Source of the DNA: JAAYBR01 sp033813475 | Lineage (GTDB): Bacteria > Hydrogenedentota > Hydrogenedentia > Hydrogenedentales > CAITNO01 | Length of the DNA: 10,202 nt | Reading direction: 5' to 3' | NCBI GenBank assembly: GCA_033813475.1 | Contig: JAPXRP010000158.1 | Span: 1-10,202, forward strand | Shown: positions 1-6,138 of the stretch, one piece after another | Position numbering within the stretch: the first letter of the stretch is position 1 | How the letters are laid out: each line of letters opens with the position of its first letter | The notes under the pieces: generated by a model | What the model was told of the DNA's origin: nothing | Seen by the model: the letters and a program-made list of their open reading frames with translations, nothing else | Databases searched by the model: none | Translations under genes and position numbers: made by a program

Positions 1-163
1 TTCCGGGACATCCCCCAAAATTTTGCCCAGACCACTTCCCTGCAAACAAAAGCCCCCGAAGACAAAACACTTACGACGGCGTACCGTCATTTCTTGGGGG
101 AAGTCCTGGGTTTTCGCGGCCTGATCGCCGGATAAGACGGGCGCGAGCCGGAGCGGCGGCGGG
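1..163. other. Gene-free left edge, less GC-rich leader stretch
   Basis: No convincing coding region is visible here. The first ~110 bases are clearly less GC-rich than the rest of the window and contain short A/T tracts (around 17-24 and 47-51) and C/G runs (12-16, 53-57, 96-100). CCCCC at 53-57 could pair with GGGGG at 96-100, but the stem breaks quickly and has no T-run, so I do not call a terminator. The segment may belong to the regulatory region of a gene left of the window. Confidence 0.5.
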
Positions 164-237
164 CACGAGATTGCTTCACTTCGTTCGCAATGACGCGGAA
201 ACACACGTCATTGCGAACGAAGTGAAGCAATCTCGTG
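164..237. repeat. Perfect 32-bp inverted repeat with 10-nt loop
   Basis: Bases 164-195 are the exact reverse complement of 206-237, leaving a 10-nt loop (196-205). The core ATTGCGAACGAAGTGAAGCA is one I recognise as a very widespread dispersed intergenic palindrome found in unrelated bacteria. Its spurious translations read VIANEVKQS and LHFVRND, and both appear in open frames here. It lies downstream of the HNH gene with no transposase nearby, which fits a non-autonomous REP/MITE-like element. As RNA from either strand it would form a very stable hairpin, so it may affect transcript ends, but it has no adjoining T-run. Confidence 0.9.
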
Positions 238-368
238 TCAGAACGCCCCAAGCCTGTCGCATCCCGCAGGTGAACGGGCATCTTCGCCGCCCAAGAGGCA
301 TTCGGCGCGAATTCACAAGGCGCTGCGCGCTGTGCGGACCCGGGGCTGCGGAAATGGGCGGCCGCCGC

Positions 369-971
369 CTATTCGCCGATGTCGGTGTTCCAGTAGGCGA
401 GGTCCACGAACTTCTGCCAGGTGATCAGCTCGTCGGGGGGGATGCGCGTGCCGAAGCGCGGCAGCCAGCGCGGCTCGGCGGGGCGGCGCAGCAGCGGCAT
501 GCCGGCCTCCCCCGGCGTGCGGTTGCGCTTGCGCAGGTTGCAGGCCACGCAGGCGAGCACCAGGTTGGTCCAGGTGTCGCGGCCGCCGCGCGACCGGGGC
601 ACCACATGGTCAATGGTCAGCTCGGCGCGGGCGAAGCGCCGCCCGCAGTACTGGCAGACATGGCGGTCGCGCACGAAGATGTTGCGGCGCGAGAGCCGCA
701 CCGCCTGGCGCACGCACTCGTTGAACTCCGTGAGCACGATGACCTCGGGGTGCCGGATGCGCAGGGAGGACGTGTGGACATACCGCCAGTCCGGCAGGGA
801 CTCGCCGAACTGGGACAGGGCGCACCAGGAGGGGAAGTCGTAGAGGGAGTAGTCGGAGGGGTGGACCACCCGCGCGTGGCCCTGGAAGAGGAGCAGCAGG
901 GCGCGCCGGAGCGGCGCCACATTGACCGCCACCCATGACCTGTTCAGCACCAGCACCTGTGCGTCCATCAT
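369..971 (-). CDS. HNH endonuclease family protein
   Basis: A compact 200-residue HNH (His-Me finger) nuclease-like protein, presumably cytoplasmic and metal dependent. The C-terminal half carries the zinc-binding form of the motif: C106-x2-C109, then D121-H122 followed by VPRSRGG, N136-L, and C141-x2-C144-N145. The four cysteines should hold a structural zinc, and H122, N136 and N145 form the HNH signature. The N-terminal ~95 residues (VLVLNRSW, LRRALLLLFQGHARVV, YDFPSW) match the small stand-alone HNH family common in cyanobacteria and planctomycete-like bacteria; its substrate is unknown. I chose ATG at 971 because GGGA at 981-984 sits 9 nt upstream. TTG at 980 and ATG at 968 are alternatives. 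It is transcribed alone, divergent from the radical SAM gene. No methylase or other restriction gene is adjacent, so a restriction role is not supported. Family call sure, function not. Confidence 0.93.
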   Translation of the reverse strand: MMDAQVLVLNRSWVAVNVAPLRRALLLLFQGHARVVHPSDYSLYDFPSWCALSQFGESLPDWRYVHTSSLRIRHPEVIVLTEFNECVRQAVRLSRRNIFVRDRHVCQYCGRRFARAELTIDHVVPRSRGGRDTWTNLVLACVACNLRKRNRTPGEAGMPLLRRPAEPRWLPRFGTRIPPDELITWQKFVDLAYWNTDIGE

Positions 972-1014
972 CGGCTGCAATCCCGGACCGGAACGGTCCC
1001 CGGTTTGCCTTCCG

Positions 1015-1044
1015 ACTATACGCCGCCCCCCCGGCGGAAATCAA
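1015..1044 (-). promoter_or_regulatory. Sigma-70-like promoter for the HNH gene
   Basis: On the minus strand TTGATT (1044-1039) is followed after 18 bp by TATAGT (1020-1015). Transcription would start near 1008, about 37 nt before the ATG at 971. The -10 box matches the consensus at 5 of 6 positions and the -35 at 4 of 6. It stands out in a GC-rich gap. Prediction by eye only. Confidence 0.5.
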
Positions 1045-1097
1045 AAGCGCCGCCGACGGGGAGGCGTGGGCGGGGTGGGCCGCCGCGCGTTTTGCGT

Positions 1098-1127
1098 TTG
1101 ACTTGCCGCCGGACGGCGTGTTCTGAT
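1098..1127 (+). promoter_or_regulatory. Sigma-70-like promoter for the radical SAM gene
   Basis: TTGACT (1098-1103) and TCTGAT (1122-1127) are separated by 18 bp, giving a start near 1134 and a ~30-nt leader before the GTG at 1165. The -35 matches at 5 of 6 positions, the -10 at 4 of 6. It is divergent from the HNH promoter. A 10-bp direct repeat, GTGACCGAAG, occurs at 1131-1140 and at 1165-1174, the second copy overlapping the start codon. Confidence 0.45.
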
Positions 1128-1164
1128 CGTGTGACCGAAGGGCAACCGAACAAGGCGCAGCAGC

Positions 1165-2616
1165 GTGACCGAAGTCTCCGGGGAACCCCCCATCGTCCTG
1201 GCCACCGTGGTGGCGCGGTATTCGCACACCGCGTTCGGGCAGCGCTGTGTCGCGGCCAACATGGGCCCGCTCCGCCCGCGCTGCCGGTGTTTCGAGTTCA
1301 CGCAGGACGACGCCCCGGCGGACATGGCGGAGGCGATTCTGGCGTGCAACCCCGGCGTGGTCGGCCTGGGCGCCTACATCTGGAACGCCGACACGGTCCG
1401 GCGGCTGGCCCGCCTGCTGAAACGGCTGCGTCCGGCGCTGTGGGTCGTGGTGGGCGGTCCCGAGACCTGGTCGGACACGGCGGAGACGGACTACGAGGCG
1501 GACTATCTGGTGCGCGGCGAGGGCGAGGCGGCGTTCCCCGCGCTGTGCGTGAAACTGCTCAAGAACGCCCCGCCGCCGGGCCGGGTGATCACGCCGCCGC
1601 TGTGCGACCTGAACACCCTGGAGCTTCCTTACGCCGCCTGCACGGACGAGGACATCGCCCACCGGGTGCTGTATGTGGAGACGTCGCGGGGCTGCCTGGG
1701 CCGGTGCGCGTTCTGCGTGTCGGCGCGGGAGCACAAAATGCGCTTCTTCCCCCTGCCGCCGCTCTTCGCGGCCATGGGCGCGCTCCTCGCGCGGGGCGCG
1801 CGGCGCTTCAAGTTCGTGGACCGCACGTTCAACGCGCGGCTGGACCGCTTCCACGCCGTGCTGGAGTTTTTCCTGGAGCGGTGGCAGCCGGGCATGGAGC
1901 TGCATCTGGAGCTGCACCCCGAGCTGCTGTCGGACGCCATGGTGGAGATGCTCGCGCGGTTCCCGAGGCATGGCCTTCACCTCGAAGTGGGGGTCCAGAG
2001 CCTGTCCCCCGCCACCCTGGAAGCCGTCCACCGCCCCCAAAGCCCCGACCGGGCCCTGGCGGCCCTTCATACGCTCCGCAAGAACACCGGGGCCCGCATC
2101 CACGCGGACCTCATCGCCGGGCTGCCCGGAGAGGGGCTGGCCGCCTTTGGCGAGGGGTTCGACCGGCTGCTTTCCACGGGCATCCCGGAAATCCAGGTGG
2201 GCATCCTGAAGTGCCTGCCCGGCTCGCCGATGGACCAGGCCCCGCCCGAGGGCGCACTGTTCTCGCCGGAGCCCCCCTACGAGGTGCTTGAGACGAAAGA
2301 ACTCTCCTTTTTCACCCTTCAGCGGCTGAAGCGCTTTTCGCGCCATTTTGACCGGTACTTCAACTGCGGGGCCTTTCCGCGCACCATGGAACGGGTCTTC
2401 GCAACGAAGTCCTCCCCCTTCGAGGCCTTCCTGCTGCTCAGCGCGGAGACCTGGGAGGCGACCGGCAAGAGCTGGGGGCTCTCCATCGAGACCCGCGCCG
2501 CCTGCCTCCAGCGCTATCTTGAGGCGCACACTTCCCACGACGCCGAAGACATTGCCCGGGTGATTGCGGGCGACATCGCGCGCCGTCCCCGCAGTGTCCC
2601 CGGGGCGGACGTCTGA
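1165..2616 (+). CDS. B12-binding-type radical SAM protein (DUF4080-like C-terminus)
   Basis: A 483-residue radical S-adenosylmethionine enzyme. The N-terminal ~140 residues form a cobalamin-binding-type Rossmann domain (VGLGAYIWN at 66-74, GGPE at 97-100, GEGE at 118-121). The domain lacks the DxHxxG lower-ligand motif, so cobalamin binding, if real, would be base-off without His, or lost. The radical SAM core follows with the 4Fe-4S motif C177-x3-C181-x2-C184 and ADLIAGLPGEG at 314-324. The ~120 C-terminal residues resemble the DUF4080 extension of this family. The GTG start is chosen because family proteins begin with a VLATVVARYSHTAFG-like strand right at the N-terminus; AAGG at 1152-1155 is a modest ribosome site 9 nt upstream. 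Substrate unknown; relatives act on unactivated carbons (methyltransferases or others). It looks monocistronic: 151 bp separate it from the next gene. Confidence 0.9.
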   Translation: MTEVSGEPPIVLATVVARYSHTAFGQRCVAANMGPLRPRCRCFEFTQDDAPADMAEAILACNPGVVGLGAYIWNADTVRRLARLLKRLRPALWVVVGGPETWSDTAETDYEADYLVRGEGEAAFPALCVKLLKNAPPPGRVITPPLCDLNTLELPYAACTDEDIAHRVLYVETSRGCLGRCAFCVSAREHKMRFFPLPPLFAAMGALLARGARRFKFVDRTFNARLDRFHAVLEFFLERWQPGMELHLELHPELLSDAMVEMLARFPRHGLHLEVGVQSLSPATLEAVHRPQSPDRALAALHTLRKNTGARIHADLIAGLPGEGLAAFGEGFDRLLSTGIPEIQVGILKCLPGSPMDQAPPEGALFSPEPPYEVLETKELSFFTLQRLKRFSRHFDRYFNCGAFPRTMERVFATKSSPFEAFLLLSAETWEATGKSWGLSIETRAACLQRYLEAHTSHDAEDIARVIAGDIARRPRSVPGADV

Positions 2617-2643
2617 TCCCCTCCCGCGCGCGCCGGTCAACTC

Positions 2644-2691
2644 TTGACAAAACCGCGCACCTGTAACACTTCCCGGGGCCGCCGGTACTGT
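2644..2691 (+). promoter_or_regulatory. Possible promoter region of the acyltransferase pair
   Basis: A perfect TTGACA lies at 2644-2649, but no good -10 box follows at 16-18 bp (ACACTT at 2666-2671 is the best). An alternative pairing is GTAACA (2663-2668), 17 bp, TACTGT (2686-2691). Either would give a leader of roughly 70-100 nt before the ATG at 2768. The region must hold the promoter if the pair is not read through from the radical SAM gene; the exact boxes are uncertain. Confidence 0.3.
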
Positions 2692-2767
2692 GCGCAGAGG
2701 TTTTTCCGGTTCCGGAGGGGGGAGAATCCGGGCAAGTCAATCTGAAACAAGGAGTTACGAGACGGTT

Positions 2768-3373
2768 ATGAGCATTACCGTGGAAGCCCACACCGGCGGG
2801 AACGAGGCGGCGAAGCGGCTGGAATACGAAATCTACCTGGAGGAGGGGTACATCGAGGCGAACGAGTACGGTGTGGTCCTGGAAAACGAGGACTACCCCG
2901 ACTTCATCCACTTCGTGGCCAGTGAGAACGGCGTGCCCGTGGGGTCGCTGCGGCTGGTCACCGACCCGCGCCTGCGGCACGAGGGCATTTTTCGTCTGGC
3001 CTCCTTCACCCATTTCGGCATTGAGGACTGGGCGCGGGAGCTGCTGGCCCATGCCGACCTGGCCTCGGTGGTGGAGGTGGGCACCATGGTGATCCGTCCG
3101 GGGCACCGGGGCGGCAAGGCCTACGCGGCGCTCTTTTCCAAAGCCCTGGAGTTCTCGATCATGAGCGGGCTCCGGTATGCGGTGAGCACCGTGGATGCCG
3201 GATTCCATGACCGGCTGCAGCGCCGGGGCATTCCCATGCGGCGCATGGGCGAGCCGGAGTTCTACATGGGCTCCGAGACCATCCCGGTGATGGTGGACAT
3301 CCGTGAACTGGCGCAGCGGGTGGTCGCGGAGCAGGGGGCGGCCGCCGGGAACGCCCGCGCGATGGCCTCCTGA
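2768..3373 (+). CDS. LuxI/FeeM-like GNAT N-acyltransferase
   Basis: A 201-residue protein with the layout of the acyl-homoserine-lactone synthase / N-acyl amino acid synthase branch of the GNAT fold. It has an N-terminal R-x-x-x-Y-E-I-Y-x-E-E-G stretch (from R17), the strand VPVGSLRLV (56-64), and E103-VGTMVIRPGHRGG (103-116), where E103 and the basic P-loop-like R-x-G-H-R-G-G segment take the place of the acyl-thioester binding motif. Family members move a fatty acyl group from acyl-ACP or acyl-CoA to an amine, giving N-acyl amino acids or lactone signals. A PEP-CTERM/exosortase-associated acyltransferase is a related alternative. I start at ATG 2768 because the conserved part begins soon after and AAGGAG (2749-2754) lies upstream, with a long 13-nt spacer; an upstream in-frame start at 2690 would add 26 low-complexity residues. 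It is followed after 5 bp by another acyltransferase-like gene. Fold fairly sure, substrate unknown. Confidence 0.75.
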   Translation: MSITVEAHTGGNEAAKRLEYEIYLEEGYIEANEYGVVLENEDYPDFIHFVASENGVPVGSLRLVTDPRLRHEGIFRLASFTHFGIEDWARELLAHADLASVVEVGTMVIRPGHRGGKAYAALFSKALEFSIMSGLRYAVSTVDAGFHDRLQRRGIPMRRMGEPEFYMGSETIPVMVDIRELAQRVVAEQGAAAGNARAMAS

Positions 3374-3378
3374 CGCGG

Positions 3379-4497
3379 ATGCCCTCCGAAGCCTTCTTCC
3401 AGAAGCGCCTGGAGCGCCTGCAAAAGCGCCACGGGGACACCTACAGCGGCCTGGTCTGGGAAACGCGCACCCTGGACGACGCGCCGTTGCCCGAAATCTG
3501 CGCCCTCATCTCCGCCGCCTGGGAGCGCGCCTACGGCCGCCGCATCCGCATCGCCTACACCCCCTCCCTGCTGCGCCTGGCCCGCGCCTTCAGCGGCGCG
3601 CCCGGCCTGGTCACCCTGGCCCGGCGGGACGGCCGGGTGCATGCCGTGGCCCTGGGCCTGCCCGTGGCGGCGGACCTGCCGCCGGACGCCGGGGAGGTCA
3701 CCCTCACCACGGGCTTCTGCACCTCGGCGGAATATGAAAACTCCGGGCTGGTGGACGCCCTGCTGCTCCACCACGGGCTGAACTGCCTGCTGGCGGGCCA
3801 CGCCTTCAGCCTCTACTGGCGCGCGGGCGGCGCCCCCGAGGCCGACCGCAACGCCCCCACGGCGCTGCGCGCCGCCACGGTGCCGCTGTACGCCAAGGCC
3901 CTCGACTGCGCCAAGGCCGCCCGCCTGGGCGGACTGTCGTTTCTTCAGGGGCTCGGGCTCCGCTGGATGACCTGGCGGCACCGCCCCGGCGGCGCGCCGC
4001 CCGCGGGACTCGCCGTGACCCTTCTGGAGGCGGAGGACAGGGACGAGGCCGCCGCCTTTCTGGAGCGGCACCAGCCGGGGGTCGGCCTGCGCCGCCGCTA
4101 TGCCCCGGAACGCCTGGCGGCATACATGAACTGGGACGAGGACGGCCTCCGCGGCGCGGGCTGGACCGTCCGCCGCAACGGCCGCCTCGCCGGAGTGGTC
4201 TACGGGTATGCGAACCCCGTCGGCGGCGGGGACGCCTATTTCGCCGTGGACGGCGCGGTGTTCGCCCCGGAACTGGACGCGGCCGCCGTGGCGGCGGCCC
4301 TGTCCGCCGTCGAGGGGGCGGCCCGGGACCGTTTCGGCTGCTTCGCCGTCATGGCGCCCGCCAGCGCGTGCCGCGCGCCCCTCGACCGCATGGGCTACCT
4401 TGCCGTGCGCACCTACCGCGTCGGGGCGATGGATTTCGGGTCCCCCGTGCCTGTGACCCCCGCCGCCGTGGCGGGCCTGCTCTTGGAGCTGCGCTGA
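3379..4497 (+). CDS. Uncharacterised tandem GNAT-like protein
   Basis: A 372-residue protein I cannot name. It reads like two GNAT acyltransferase folds joined end to end. The first half (about 35-165) has a helical EICALISAAWERAYG segment, the strand pair GLVTLARRDGRVHAVALGLPV, and TTGFCTSAEYENSGLVDALLLHH, which resembles GNAT strand 4 and the acyl-CoA loop helix. The second half (about 215-355) repeats the order: a leading strand AVTLLEAEDRDEAAAFL, WTVRRNGRLAGVVYGY, then a helix AAVAAALSAVEGAARDRFG and LDRMGYLAVRTYRVGAM, a typical closing GF/GY segment. No canonical R-x-x-G-x-G/A loop is obvious in the second half, so it may be structural. No signal peptide or membrane segment. The ATG lies 5 nt after the stop of the acyltransferase gene with a poor ribosome site, so translation is probably coupled. 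A shared pathway with that gene is the natural inference. Confidence 0.7.
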   Translation: MPSEAFFQKRLERLQKRHGDTYSGLVWETRTLDDAPLPEICALISAAWERAYGRRIRIAYTPSLLRLARAFSGAPGLVTLARRDGRVHAVALGLPVAADLPPDAGEVTLTTGFCTSAEYENSGLVDALLLHHGLNCLLAGHAFSLYWRAGGAPEADRNAPTALRAATVPLYAKALDCAKAARLGGLSFLQGLGLRWMTWRHRPGGAPPAGLAVTLLEAEDRDEAAAFLERHQPGVGLRRRYAPERLAAYMNWDEDGLRGAGWTVRRNGRLAGVVYGYANPVGGGDAYFAVDGAVFAPELDAAAVAAALSAVEGAARDRFGCFAVMAPASACRAPLDRMGYLAVRTYRVGAMDFGSPVPVTPAAVAGLLLELR

Positions 4498-4505
4498 CCG
4501 CGCGG

Positions 4506-4535
4506 TTGGACCCGCCCCGCCCCTTCGGGTAGAAT
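4506..4535 (+). promoter_or_regulatory. Sigma-70-like promoter of the propeller gene
   Basis: TTGGAC (4506-4511), an 18-bp spacer and TAGAAT (4530-4535) give a start near 4542, about 25 nt before the ATG at 4567. The -10 matches the consensus at 5 of 6 positions and the -35 at 4 of 6. A 10-bp perfect palindrome ACCGCGCGGT (4497-4506) touches the -35 and overlaps the preceding stop codon; it may be chance or an operator half. Confidence 0.55.
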
Positions 4536-4552
4536 CGCCGTCAACGCCAACG

Positions 4553-4558
4553 TGGAGG
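4553..4558 (+). promoter_or_regulatory. Ribosome binding site fixing the propeller gene start
   Basis: TGGAGG at 4553-4558 stands 8 nt before ATG 4567 and decides for it over the in-frame GTG at 4552, which would overlap this site and put five extra residues ahead of the signal peptide. Confidence 0.7.
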
Positions 4559-4566
4559 CTTTTCCC

Positions 4567-5865
4567 ATGCGCCTGTCCATCCTGCTGTCTGTGTTCGCCG
4601 GGGCCGCCGCCGCAGCCGCCCTTTTTCCCCGCGCCGCCGGGGCCGAAAGCTGGCCGCAGTTCCGCGGGCCGTCGGGGAACGGCGTGGTGGCGGGCGCGCC
4701 GAAGCTGGCCGTGACCTGGAGCGAGACGGAGAACGTGCGATGGAAGACGCCCATCCCGCACAAGGGCTGGTCCACGCCGGTGGTGCAGGACGGGAAGCTG
4801 TGGCTGACCACGGCGACGCCGGAGGGCACGGAGTATTTTGTCGTCAGTGTGGACGCGGAGACCGGCGCTGTCGTGATGAACGAGCGGCTGTTCACCAGCG
4901 AGAACCCCGAGCCCCTGGGGAACGACGTGAACTGCTACGCGTCGCCGTCCCCCGCGTCGGAGCCGGGCCGGGTCTACATCAGCTTCGGCAGCTACGGCAC
5001 CGCCTGCCTCGACACGGCGACGGGGAAGGAGCTGTGGCGGCGGACGGACCTGCCCTGCCGCCATTTCCGCGGGCCGGGCTCGTCGGTCATTCTGCACCAG
5101 AACCTGCTGATCCTCACCTTTGACGGCGCGGACCAGCAGTACTCGACGGCGCTGGACAAGGCCACGGGCGCGACGGTCTGGCGCACGGACCGCACGTCGG
5201 TCTGGAAGGACCTCGACGAGAACGGCCAGCCGTCGCGCGAGGGCGACATGCGCAAGGCCTTCTGCACCCCCCTCATCTTCACCCACGCCGGACGGGAACA
5301 GATGGTCCTCACGGCGTCCTACGGCGTCTTCGCCTACGACCCCATGACCGGCAAGGAGCTGTGGAAGATTGACCACGAGGCCTATTCCCCCGCGCCCATG
5401 CCGGTCTGCGACGGGAGCCATGTGTTCGTCCTCACGGGGCGCGGGCGCAACGCCCTGCTGGCCGTGCGGCCCGACGGCGACGGCGACGTGACGAAGACGC
5501 ATGTGGCGTGGCAGTTCACGGGCAAGACGATCCCCGTGGAGCCGTCGCCCGTGCTGGCCGACGGCCTCCTGTATCTGGTCAGCAACGACGGCATCGTCAC
5601 CTGCCTCGACGCGGCCACAGGGGCGGAGGTGTGGGCGGAGCGCATCGGCGGCAGCTACTGCGCCTCCCCGATCCTCGCCAACGGCCTCCTCTACTTCTCC
5701 AGCACCCAGGGCAAGACCACGGTCCTCAAGGCGGGCCGCGCCTTCGAAAAGGTTGCCGAAAACCGCCTCGAGGAGGGGTTCATGGCCTCCCCCGTCGTCT
5801 CCGGCGACGCCCTCTACCTCCGCACCAAGACCGCCCTCTACCGGATAGACGCCCCGGCGAAGTGA
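4567..5865 (+). CDS. Secreted PQQ-like beta-propeller protein (BamB-like repeats)
   Basis: A 432-residue exported protein. Residues 1-26 are a Sec signal peptide (MRLS, a long Leu/Ala core, cleavage probably after AAGA26). The mature part opens with SWPQFRGPSGNG (28-39), the hallmark start of a large paralogous family of periplasmic propeller proteins in planctomycete-like bacteria. At least five blade motifs of the form D-x-x-T-G-x-x-(x)-W follow (DAETGAV, DTATGKE, DKATGAT, DPMTGKE, DAATGAE), each with preceding S-P-V/A and LYL/VYI strands, so an eight-bladed PQQ-like repeat propeller is expected. I see neither a heme c CxxCH motif nor the extra domains of a quinoprotein dehydrogenase, so it is more likely a binding or scaffold protein than an alcohol dehydrogenase. 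The gene stands alone with its own promoter and ribosome site. Family sure, role unknown. Confidence 0.9.
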   Translation: MRLSILLSVFAGAAAAAALFPRAAGAESWPQFRGPSGNGVVAGAPKLAVTWSETENVRWKTPIPHKGWSTPVVQDGKLWLTTATPEGTEYFVVSVDAETGAVVMNERLFTSENPEPLGNDVNCYASPSPASEPGRVYISFGSYGTACLDTATGKELWRRTDLPCRHFRGPGSSVILHQNLLILTFDGADQQYSTALDKATGATVWRTDRTSVWKDLDENGQPSREGDMRKAFCTPLIFTHAGREQMVLTASYGVFAYDPMTGKELWKIDHEAYSPAPMPVCDGSHVFVLTGRGRNALLAVRPDGDGDVTKTHVAWQFTGKTIPVEPSPVLADGLLYLVSNDGIVTCLDAATGAEVWAERIGGSYCASPILANGLLYFSSTQGKTTVLKAGRAFEKVAENRLEEGFMASPVVSGDALYLRTKTALYRIDAPAK

Positions 5866-5911
5866 CATCCCCCCAATCGCCGGACAAGCGACGGCCTTCG
5901 TGTCCGCGCCG

Positions 5912-6004
5912 GGGCGCGGCAAGCGGCGCCCCTACGGGAGGATTGCCCGGTAGCTTCGTGTATGCCCAAGGTATGGGCAAGTAGGGGCGCCGCTTGCCGC
6001 GCCC
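5912..6004. repeat. Palindromic dispersed repeat, perfect 24-bp arms
   Basis: Bases 5912-5935 are the exact reverse complement of 5981-6004, with a 45-nt centre. The arm includes GCAAGCGGCGCCCCTAC. The centre has its own small hairpins, TGCCCA/TGGGCA at 5963-5968 and 5974-5979, or alternatively TTGCCC (5943-5948) with GGGCAA (5975-5980). I recognise the arm as a common intergenic element whose spurious translation reads GAASGAPTGG. No transposase is nearby. It sits after the propeller gene and ends 39 bp before the next promoter, so it may also insulate the two transcription units. Confidence 0.85.
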
Positions 6005-6043
6005 TCTTCATTCACAGTGTGACCGCCGCACCCGGCGGGGGAA

Positions 6044-6072
6044 TTGACAGGACCGGACGGCCGCCCCATAAT
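6044..6072 (+). promoter_or_regulatory. Strong sigma-70-like promoter of the apbE-like operon
   Basis: TTGACA (6044-6049) and CATAAT (6067-6072) at the ideal 17-bp spacing make the best promoter of the window: 6 of 6 and 5 of 6 matches to consensus. The start would be near 6080, leaving a leader of about 60 nt before ATG 6139. It also argues that upstream in-frame starts of the next gene (from 5962, inside the repeat) are not used. Confidence 0.7.
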
Positions 6073-6121
6073 CCAGGGGTCCGGCGCGCGGCCGCCGAAA
6101 TCATCAAAACCTTTTCCGGCG

Positions 6122-6128
6122 AGGGGAG
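6122..6128 (+). promoter_or_regulatory. Ribosome binding site of the apbE-like gene
   Basis: AGGGGAG at 6122-6128, 10 nt before ATG 6139, supports this start, which also places a signal peptide at the N-terminus. Confidence 0.55.
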
Positions 6129-6138
6129 TCAAATAGGC

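Noticed and set aside
53..100. CCCCC/GGGGG pairing considered as a terminator.
   Set aside because: The stem breaks after five pairs plus a wobble, the loop is ~38 nt and no T-run follows.
171..938. Plus-strand open frame of 255 codons starting in the 164-237 repeat.
   Set aside because: Its start is the spurious LHFVRND/VIANEVKQS translation of the repeat and the rest is antisense to the HNH gene.
369..971. HNH nuclease considered as part of a restriction or toxin-antitoxin defence unit.
   Set aside because: No methyltransferase, antitoxin or other defence gene is adjacent, and the family is a common stand-alone one.
610..2640. Long minus-strand open frame (676 codons) opposite the radical SAM gene.
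   Set aside because: It overlaps the HNH gene in another frame, its composition is biased, and no domain is recognisable.
5155..5175. DKATGAT in the exported propeller protein matches the D-x-x-S/T-G-A-T flavinylation motif, and an ApbE-like gene lies downstream.
   Set aside because: The same D-x-x-T-G pattern recurs in each propeller blade (DTATGKE, DPMTGKE, DAATGAE), so it is explained by the blade consensus. The genes also have separate promoters.
3262..5922. A very long open frame (886 codons) on the minus strand opposite three genes.
   Set aside because: Low-complexity Arg/Gly/Ala/Pro-rich translation typical of antisense frames in GC-rich DNA. The plus-strand genes have recognisable domains, promoters and ribosome sites.
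5962..6138. Longer N-terminus for the ApbE-like protein from an in-frame ATG at 5962.
   Set aside because: That stretch runs through the palindromic repeat and the promoter, and would place the signal segment internally.
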